NCBI GenBank assembly: GCA_023935145.1
Contig: CM043701.1
Location: forward strand, 70,572,317 to 70,636,316
Direction of reading: 5' to 3'
Length of the DNA: 64,000 bases
DNA from: Bretschneidera sinensis
Taxonomy: Eukaryota > Streptophyta > Magnoliopsida > Brassicales > Akaniaceae
Position numbers and translations under genes: made by a program. This document shows, in pieces, positions 56,591 through 64,000 of the stretch (position 1 is the first letter of the stretch; each line of letters opens with the position of its first letter). The notes under the pieces were generated by a model. That model did no database searches. It had not been told where the DNA came from and worked only from the letters and a program-made list of their open reading frames with translations.

Positions 56591-57424
56591 CTTGCTATGC
56601 AGCAAGGGCAAGGGAGTGACAACTAGGAGAAGAGAGATGCTGAGCCATCTACAGCTACACCTACTGAGAAAGACCCTCCTAGGTCGTTTGTACCTAGAGC
56701 ACCTTACCCCGACAGACTACAGGCACCCAAGAAAGGAGGGAAGTATGAGGAAATTTTGGAGGTATTCAAGCAAGTCCAAATCAATATCCCATTTTTGGAT
56801 GCCATCCATCAAGTGCCGTCATATGCCAAGTTTTTAAAAGACTTGGTCACTATCAAGAAGAGGACGAATGTCCCAAAGAAGGCATTTTTGACCGAGCAGG
56901 TCAGCTCAATCCTTCAGTGCAAACTACCCATCAAGTATAAGGACCCGGGGTGTCCTACCATCTTTTGCACGATAGAAGTCAGCCATATTGAGAGGGCCCT
57001 TTTGGATCTAGGGGCGAGTGTGAATCTTCTACCCTACTTAGTCTATTTGCAGTTGGGGTTAGGAGAATTGAAGCTCACATCCACAATGCTTCAATTGGCT
57101 GACAGGTCAGTGAAAAGACCACGGGGAATAGTTGAGAACGTCTTGATAAAAGTGGATAAATTCTATTTCCCAGTGGATTTTATTGTGCTTGACACAGAAC
57201 CGGTCCAGAATGTAGGGATTCAAATACCGGTAATTCTAGGGCGACCATTCTTAGCCACGGCTAACGCCCTAATCAATTGTAGGACAGAGGTGATGAAGAT
57301 CTCCTTCGAAAATATGACAGTGGAGTTAAACATCTTTGATATCACTAGGCAACCACTAGAGTATGATGAAGTGAGAAATGTATGCTTGATAGAGGAGATT
57401 CTTGAGGAGACTGTGGACGAATAA
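56591..57424 (+). pseudogene. Athila-like aspartic protease
   Basis: After RAPYPDRLQAPKK and EEILEVFKQVQINIPFLDAI the open frame 56756-57424 contains ALLDLGASVNLLPY at about 56996-57037, the DLGAS.NL.P form of the retropepsin active site normal for this lineage, then LADRSVKRPRGIVENV and VILGRPFLATANALI (flap and C-terminal motif). It ends at 57422 with a stop just after ILEETVDE; the same frame continues with a linker (ENPLEACFSHFGEDLDLDKL). Confidence 0.85.
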
Positions 57425-57472
57425 AGCATTGAGAATCCCCTAGAGGCGTGTTTTTCTCACTTTGGAGAGGAC

Positions 57473-58620
57473 TTGGACTTAGATAAGCTACTTGAGGAAG
57501 TGAATGCCATTTTAGAGTCAGATTCTCAAGAAAGCAATGAGACAGAGGAAACCTCCGAACCTGAAACCCCCAAGAAGGAACTTAAGCCTTTACCTGATAA
57601 TCTTAAGTATAAGTTCCTAGGTTCAGCAGATAGTTTGCCTATGATTATAGCTTCAGATTTGGGTGAAGCTCAAGAGGAGAAATATTTGATGTCTTAAGAG
57701 AGCACAAGGAAGCTATCGGGTGGACCATTGAGGATATCAGGGGAATCAGTCCCTCGGTGGTGATACACAAGATACATATGGAGGAGAATGCCAAGCCATC
57801 GAGAGAGCCACAAAGAAGGCTCAACCCAGCTATGCAAGAGGTTGTGAGGGCAGAAATAATTAAGCTGTTAGATACAGGGATCATTTATCCCATCTTTGAT
57901 AGCAAGTGGGTGAGCCCGATTCATGTCTTGCCTAAACGAGCGAGATTTACGGTAATAAAGAATAAGGACGACGAATTGGTGCCAACTCTTGTTCAGTCAG
58001 GGTGGAGAGTGTGTATAAACTACCGTAAGCTAAACGTTGCCACAAGGAAGGATCACTTTCCACTGCCATTTATTGATCAGATGGTGGAGCGTTTGGCTGG
58101 GCACGAGTATTATTGTTTTTTGGATGGTTATTCTGGATATAACCAGGTCCCTGTGGACCCCAAAGATCAGGAGAAGACGACGTTTACCTGTCCTTTTGGG
58201 ACTTTCGCTTACTGTCGCATGCCCTTTGGGTTATGCAATGCACCCGTTACTTTTCAGCGGTGCATGGTCAGTATATTTTTTGACATGGTAGAGCGCTTCT
58301 TACAGATTTTCATGGACGAATTCTCCGTCTTCGGTTCAACATTTGAGGAGTGCCTGCATTGTCTTACTTTGGTTTTAGTGCGGTGCAAGGAGAAGAACCT
58401 GGTGCTTAATTGGGAGAAGTGCCATTTTATGGTTAAGTAAGGCATTGTACTAGGGCATGTCGTATCTCATCAGGGGATTGAGGTCGACAAAGCAAATGTG
58501 GATCTGATTTCCAACCTTCCACCCCCACGTACAGTGAAGGAGGTTCGATCTTTTCTAGGCCATGCATGCTTTTATAGGTAATTCATCTAGAATTTCAGCA
58601 AAATCGCCAGGCCCTTGTGC
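57473..58620 (+). pseudogene. Athila-like reverse transcriptase, box mutated to FMDE
   Basis: An acidic linker (57473-57695) ends with a stop. The main frame 57757-58440 has QRRLNPAMQEVVRAEIIKLL, WRVCINYRKLN, KDHFPLPFIDQMVERLAG, YYCFLDGYSGYNQVP and FTCPFGTFAYCRMPFGLCNAP. The catalytic box is IFMDEFSVFGS (about 58306-58338): the second Asp codon is GAA (58318-58320). After VLNWEKCHFMVK comes a stop at 58438, and FLGHACFYR has two further stops near 58578-58590. Confidence 0.9.
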
Positions 58621-59721
58621 CAGTTATTACAAAAGAATGCCCCATTTATATTTGATGAGGACTATAAGAAAGCATTTTGGGATCTGAAGAAGATTCTGAC
58701 GTCCACACCCATTATTCAGCCACCCAACTGGGGTGTGCCTTTTGAGATTATGTGTGACGCATCAGATTATGCTGTTATAGTTGTTTTGGGGAAGCGTGTT
58801 GATAAACTTCCCCATGTTATCTACTATGCAAGTCAAACTCTAAACGACGCACAACTCAGTTACTCTACCACTGAGAAGGAGTTGCTTGTAGTCATTTTTG
58901 CATTAGACAAGTTCAGATCCTACTTGTTAGGATCTAAAGTCATTATCTACTCGGACCATGCAACATTGAAGTATATTTTCTCTAAAAAAGATGCTAAATC
59001 TCGTCTTATCCGATGGATCTTGCTACTTCAAGAGTTTGACATTGAGATTCTGGATAAGAAAGGTTCAGAAACTGTGGTGGCAGACCATTTATCTAGATTG
59101 ATTGTGGATTTCACTGAGGCCGCCACTCCCATTTCTGAGACCTTTCCTGATGAGCAGTTAATGCTCATTGCTCAAAATCCCGCTCCATGGTTTACTGATA
59201 TAGTAAACTATCTGGTCACCGGACACATGCCTTTACATTGGGGGCGACAAGATAAATCAAAGTTTTTAGCCATGGTAAAACATTTTTTCTGGGATGATCC
59301 TTATCTATTTAAGTATTGTCCCGATCAGATCATCAGAAGGTGTATTCCTGAGCATGACCAATCTAACGTCATCGCCTTTTGTCATGATCATGCTTGTGGA
59401 GGCCATTTCAGTGCTAAAAAGACCGCTGCAAAGATTTTGCAGTGTGGATTTTATTGGCCTACCATGTTCGGAGACTCTCACACCTATTGTGTATCTTGTG
59501 AGCATTGCCAAAAGATAGGGAGTCTTTCTAGGAGAAATATGATGCCCCTCAACCCTATTCTGATTGTTGAGATTTTTGACGTGTGGGGCATTGATTTTAT
59601 GGGACCGTTTCCAAAATCCTTTTGCAACTTGTACATTCTAGTTGCTGTGGACTATCTGTCCAAGTGGGTGGAGGCCGTTGCGTGCAAGACCATGACCATA
59701 GAGTTGTGGTCCAATTTTTAA
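58615..59721 (+). pseudogene. Athila-like RNase H and integrase N-terminal half
   Basis: A single open frame of 368 codons. RNase [41 protein letters not shown] and [13 protein letters not shown], with Asp and Glu residues kept. Linker: [21 protein letters not shown]. Integrase zinc domain: [21 protein letters not shown] ... [11 protein letters not shown] (HX3H-type and CX2C, intact). Core start: [14 protein letters not shown] and [14 protein letters not shown] one-base shift at about 59690 ends the frame. Confidence 0.9.
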
Positions 59722-60480
59722 AGGACACTATTTTTGCTCGATTTGGTACGCCTCGAGCAATCATAAGTGATGGAGGTAAGCACTTTTGCAACCAGATTTT
59801 TGAGCAGTTGATGAAGAAGTATTTCATCACACACAAGGTTGCCACCTCATATCACCCGCAGACGAGTGGACAAGTGGAAATTTCTAATCGCGAGATCAAA
59901 CACATTTTAGAGAAAACTGTGAACCCTAGTAGAAAGGATTGGTCTCTGGGATTGACTGATGCACTGTGGGTATATCGGACAGCCTTCAAGACTCCAATTG
60001 GAATGTCTCCCTATCGTATTGTGTACGGAAAGGCATGTCACCTTCCGGTTGAATTAGAGCATAGAGCCTATTAGGCTATCAAGCAGTTGAACTTCAACCT
60101 TTCAAAGGCTGGCACACAAAGGAAGCTCCAACTCAATGAATTAGAGGAGCTACAGAATGATGCATACGATTATGCACGGTCCTACAAGGCACAAATGAAG
60201 AAGACTCATGACCAAAAAATTTTGAGACGAGCTTTTGAGCCGGGTCAAAAAGTTCTTCTTTACAATTCAAGCTTGCATCTTTTTCCAGGCAAGCTCAAAT
60301 CTCGTTGGACAGGCCCATTTATTATTCGGTAAGTTTTTCCTCATAGGGCCATCGAGATTGAGGATCCCAAGAATGGTAACATTTTTAAGGTAAATGGACA
60401 AAGGCTAAAATCATTCTTGGAGTTGAGGAGTCCGGACATAGAGACGATATTATTGGACGATCCTAGTTACTCTGATTAAG
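59690..60480 (+). pseudogene. Athila-like integrase, C-terminal half
   Basis: After the shift: [30 protein letters not shown] (second Asp), [16 protein letters not shown] (Glu), [20 protein letters not shown] and [21 protein letters not shown], then a stop at 60072 in place of the Trp codon. The tail (60087-60332) has [17 protein letters not shown] (GPF/Y module) and another stop. All three acidic catalytic residues remain readable. Confidence 0.88.
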
Positions 60481-61779
60481 TGTCGTCTACTAAGGGGAGT
60501 ATGGCTGAAGACTTTAAACTTAGCGCTCATGGGAGGCACCCCACAGCTTATCTTTTTTGTTTATTTATTATTTCGCATTTTTATGATTAATGTTTGTTTC
60601 CAGTATTTTTTGTTTTCCAGTTTTTATTTTTCAAGGACAATGCGTACTTCAGTTCAAGTTTGGGGGTATGCTATGAGCCATACCAGTCCAAATAGTTCTC
60701 CATATCTCAGGTCAGCTCTTTTCATATTAGTCACACATTGGGGTCAATGTGTAATTTAAGTTTGGGGGTATGGGAGACACATCACACAGTTTGTCCTAAT
60801 TTGCTGTCTTTTCGTCGTAAAGATAAATGCGTACTCATGTTATCGTGAAATTTTGGTTGATCTAAACATTTTCTGTGATGTGATGTCATTGATGAGCTTA
60901 ATATTTTGAACACATGATCTGGTGATAAATTTTTAAAATTTAGTTACTTACTTTAGGCATTTTGAGATTTCACATGTTTGATCTAATCTAACACGAGCAT
61001 ATTAGCACAAATTATGTGAGGTATGACACGTGATTTTAATGTGTATTTTTCCTTATCTTAACTGAAACTAGATGACTTGTTGGATGAACTCTTGGGCATA
61101 GAAAAGCATAATAAAAAAATTAAAAAAAATTTCATTATCAATAAACTTTTCGCTGAGTAACTGGACCTCTTGCCTCAATAAGCAGTGAGTGTTCACGTCA
61201 AAAGGTGGAATTTTGTTTGGTAGTATTAAGGCTGGTTTACTTTTGTAGCCTTTTTGACTCGAGTTAGTAAGTCCTTAGGGGTGTCTTTACACCTAATGCC
61301 CTAAAACCATATGGTTTGGGAGTCATTGACTCAACACTCGCTACATGGGTCAATTAGAAAGCTTAAGGGAACTAAACATAGCCGTGCCTTATTATATAAA
61401 AAAAAGAGTGAAAAAAATAAAAAAACTATGCCTTTTTCGTTCATTTTGATGGGGAATTCGGTGAATCTTGAGACATGGAGACCTTACACATTAGAGTTAC
61501 TTGAAAGCTTCATTTTTATATGCTAATTCACCTTACAGTGATTCAAGCTTGTGATGCCTTGACCTGCCTTTTGTAAGTAATTAGATTTTAAATTTTCTAT
61601 TCATTGCGAAGATGGGTTTATCTTTTTAAGCTTGCTCATGAATGAATATCATGGTGATGTGTGCTCCTTAAATTTTTGGATACCATGAGTGATGACTTTA
61701 TCTTTATGTTCTTTGTTTTTCATTGAGTCTTTTATTTTGTTTTGCTATGGGACTAGCAAAATATTAGTTTGGGGGTATT
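60481..61779 (+). other. Noncoding 3' region with three PPT-like tracts and stem-loop
   Basis: AAGTTTGGGGGTATG at 60656-60670 and 60758-60772, and AGTTTGGGGGTATT at 61766-61779 directly before the 3' LTR. The block CTGAGTAACTGGACCTC...GTTCACGTCAAAAGGTGG (61153-61207) and a stem-loop TTAGGG-GTGT-CTTT-ACAC-CTAATG-CCCTAA (61275-61304) match the minus-strand element almost base for base. No protein-like ORF. Confidence 0.8.
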
Positions 61780-62960
61780 TGATGAGTCTTAAATATTGCA
61801 TATTTAAGACCCTTAACTTATATTTGTTATGCTCTTAGTTATTCACTTTATTTTATGTTTTTTGTGTTTTGTGTATTTTTACAGGATTGTGGAGAAAATG
61901 AAGCATTTCAGGAGATGTGAAGCTTCAGGAGAAATTACGATCGATCGCACTATGTTGCGATCGAGCACAAGGTCATCAATCCCACATTGAAATGTTTGCA
62001 GTGCATCGCACCCGCGATCGAGCACACCAGACACGCGATCAAGCGCACCTGCGATCGATCGCAACATACTGCGATCGAGCGCACTCGGGCAGTATCCCAC
62101 ATCTATTCTGCAAGCCACATTGCTTTGGGTCTCCCCTTATATAAACACCACCTGACTTCATAATTCAGTGTACAATTCCTGGGCCACTTTAATGTTAACC
62201 AGTGGACATCTGCTAGCATTCTGGTGGATCCCGAAGGCTTTGCTACCACGAAGGGAAGCGCCGCCCATCAGCGAGTGGAATTTCTCCCATGTAAAGTTAT
62301 TTATTTCTTTTTATTTAGTTGTTTTAGTTTAAATGTTTAGCATTTTTATTATAAATTTTAGTTTCATAGATATGAGTGGCTAGACTCTTCAGCTAAGGTT
62401 GAAGATGAAGCCCCGCCGTTGTTTGGTGTAGTAGTTCAGATTTGCTTGTACGAATATGACAATTTTTAGTATAAATGTTCTGTCGATTATTTGAGTTAAT
62501 CTTATAATTGATTGAGTTTAAATTGTCTATTGGATATTCCTTGTGTTTCATCTGATGGATACATTGAATGCTTTTCGATTAAATTGGATTTCCTTTGTGA
62601 TTTGTTGAGTGCGGATACATTGGATGCTTTTGGTTTAGTTGGGATATTCTTTGTTTTTTTGTCTTATAGTTGGATTCATGGAATGTTTTGATAGGCTATA
62701 TTTTTAGAACATATATGCTTAACTTCGGTGGGGTGGATTCGGAAACCTTAGTGTTTTAATTATTAGTTTTTAAATCAACTTAGTTTAGTTTATATTTCTT
62801 TTGCAATATCATTCACAATTCGGAACTAGGTTAAGATAAAGTTAGTTTAGATTAAAAATATATTTTCACAACGCAATTCCCTGTGGATTCGACCTCGCAC
62901 TTGCACAACGCTATACTGCAAACGACTTGTGTACTTGCGAGTAAATTAAAACTCACAACA
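61780..62960 (+). repeat. 3' LTR of the plus-strand Athila-like element
   Basis: Pairs with 53638-54828. Motif array at about 61936-62095, TATA box TATATAAAC (62138-62146), end AAAACTCACAACA. TATAA follows as target duplication. Confidence 0.92.
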
Positions 62961-62965
62961 TATAA

Positions 62966-63874
62966 CCTTTTAAACAAATGTTTTTAAAGTTAAAATCTAT
63001 TCAAAACATGAAAACTGGGTTGTTAAATGCAACCCAGTCGACTGGGTACTTATACCTGTCTTCTGGTATAAAGGTCAGTATGTTCCTAGTCGACTGGATG
63101 CCTCATACCAGTCGACTGGTGTTTAGGTCAGAGATTTCCCAGTCGACTGGTAAGACATACCCAGTCGACTGGTACCTTCAACAGCCTTAAAAATATGATT
63201 TTTAAAGAGGACCCAGTCGACTGGTACTAAGACCCAGTCGACTGGTAATTCAAAAAATATGATCGTTGGGACGCGAGATTTCAGCACAACTTGTACCTAA
63301 ATGGACAAAATCAGTTACAAACGGGCATATTACCTCAAGGCTATATAAACCCACTCTATTAAGCATTTAATGATAGAGCTTTACACATTCAAACAAGTTT
63401 TTACTCATTGATACTCAAAAAGCTTTGAAAAATTGAATGTTGAGCCATTCCTCAAGATTTACCTAGAAAGAGAGATATTATTCAATTGTATAAGCTTCCA
63501 TTGTTGTCTCTCTACTATTTTCTTTACAGTATTTATTGTAAAGGGATTTTCTTCCAAGAGGAAGGGGTTTGCTTCTAAGAGGAAGGGATTGTAAGGTTTG
63601 TGCAACACCCGCGAAGTTGCACGACTAAGTTTCTTAGTGGAGTACTTCAAGGAGGTTCCTTGAAGAGAGTGAACGTAGGGTCAAAACAATTCCGATATTG
63701 CCGAACCACTATAAACTGAGTTTGAATCCTCTATTCCTTAATCTCTTTATTTACAGCACATATTACTTGTTATATGCTTGTTGTGTTATTTGTTTTAATA
63801 AACTTGTGTTTTAATTCGCAAAAGTTTTTAAAACCCAATTCACCTCCTCTCTTGAGTTGAAACCTCAGTCTACA
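62966..63874 (+). repeat. SIRE-like 5' LTR, second part
   Basis: Continues the LTR begun at 53388; joined length is about 1159 bp. It holds seven CCAGTCGACTGG-type palindromes (63033-63245), a TATA box TATATAAAC (63342-63350) 97 nt after the last one, and ends CTCAGTCTACA at 63874. Confidence 0.88.
63033..63245. repeat. Array of seven 12-bp GTCGAC palindromes
   Basis: Start positions 63034 (extended to CCCAGTCGACTGGG at 63033-63046), 63086, 63108, 63139, 63161, 63213 and 63234. Six have the full core CCAGTCGACTGG; the second is CTAGTCGACTGG. Spacing is irregular. Confidence 0.95.
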
Positions 63875-63876
63875 AT

Positions 63877-63889
63877 TGGTATCAGGACC
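63877..63889 (+). other. Primer-binding site of the SIRE-like element
   Basis: TGGTATCAGGACC, matching TGGTATCAGAGCC (initiator tRNA-Met) except for two swapped bases; two bases after the LTR end. Confidence 0.8.
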
Positions 63890-64000
63890 TCATTTTCAAT
63901 TTTAGGCTTAATATCCTTGAGTTGATCCGGTGACAGTAAATAGCTATTCTAAGGGACACTCATATACTAGGCCTCCCTTGTTCAATGGCTCCAACTATAA
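63890..64000 (+). pseudogene. SIRE-like Copia gag start, cut by the window edge
   Basis: The last bases read in frame as ...RPPLFNGSNY, the usual Copia gag start (RPP.FNG.NY..WK). The element continues past 64000, so whether its ORF is intact cannot be judged. Confidence 0.7.

Larger units (their letters stand above)
53638..62960 (+). mobile_element. Nearly complete Athila-like Gypsy inserted in a SIRE-like LTR
   Basis: LTR 53638-54828, PBS, gag, protease, RT, RNase H, integrase, noncoding 3' region, PPT and LTR 61780-62960. TATAA flanks both sides (53633-53637; 62961-62965). The LTRs are nearly identical by eye (a few percent difference), so this is the youngest large insertion in the window. 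Even so the polyprotein has several stops and frameshifts and the RT box is FMDE. It is about 9.3 kb. Confidence 0.92.

Noticed and set aside
63033..63245. CRISPR-like array
   Set aside because: Repeats are only 12 bp, spacing is irregular, and the context is a plant LTR.
63877..63889. tRNA-like sequences at the PBS positions
   Set aside because: Only 12-18 nt complementary to tRNA 3' ends; no cloverleaf, so they are primer-binding sites, not tRNA genes.

Overview
The window looks like an intergenic stretch of a flowering-plant nuclear genome, probably a eudicot, built almost entirely of broken and nested transposable elements. Evidence: the DNA is very AT-rich; the reverse transcriptases, gags and integrases belong to plant lineages (SIRE-like and Tork-like Copia, Tekay-like chromovirus, Athila-like and Tat-like Gypsy, a plant L1 LINE with an RNase H); primer-binding sites match plant initiator tRNA-Met and tRNA-Asp. 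Family names rest on motif recognition without a database search. I found no intact host gene, rRNA, tRNA or CRISPR array.

Layout. 1-3660 is AT-rich host sequence with a hAT-type terminus (475-645) and the first copy of a ~2.6-kb local duplication (about 690-3220). The second copy starts at 3221 and is scattered to about 27750 because later elements landed in it: a minus-strand SIRE-like Copia (3661-13282); an L1 LINE (about 13700-24766) that itself holds a Tork-like Copia (14197-20268); and a truncated minus-strand Athila-like 5' end (25229-27133).

From 27798 to 45425 there is a three-level nest: a hAT-like element split by a plus-strand Tekay-like Gypsy (28651-45174), whose gag zinc-knuckle region is split by a minus-strand Tekay-like Gypsy of the same family (32015-40303). 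Target-site duplications are visible at all three levels (ATCATCAA/ATCATTAA, TTAAA, CATTT).

Then follow a plus-strand Tat-like LTR end plus gag (45434-47577) and a second nest running off the right edge: a minus-strand Athila-like element (from 47578) interrupted at 53388 by a plus-strand SIRE-like Copia, whose 5' LTR is interrupted by a nearly complete plus-strand Athila-like element (53638-62960, TSD TATAA). The rest of the outer two elements lies beyond 64000.

All polyproteins carry stops or frameshifts. In three of four Gypsy reverse transcriptases the second catalytic Asp is lost. The most interesting signals are noncoding: (i) family-specific arrays of short CpG-containing, partly palindromic motifs upstream of the TATA box in several unrelated LTRs; (ii) a second GTCGA-plus-TATA-plus-telobox module inside the SIRE-like element, upstream of its extra (env-position) ORF; and (iii) a noncoding block with a 30-nt stem-loop and triplicated polypurine-tract motifs kept in two Athila-like elements between pol and 3' LTR.
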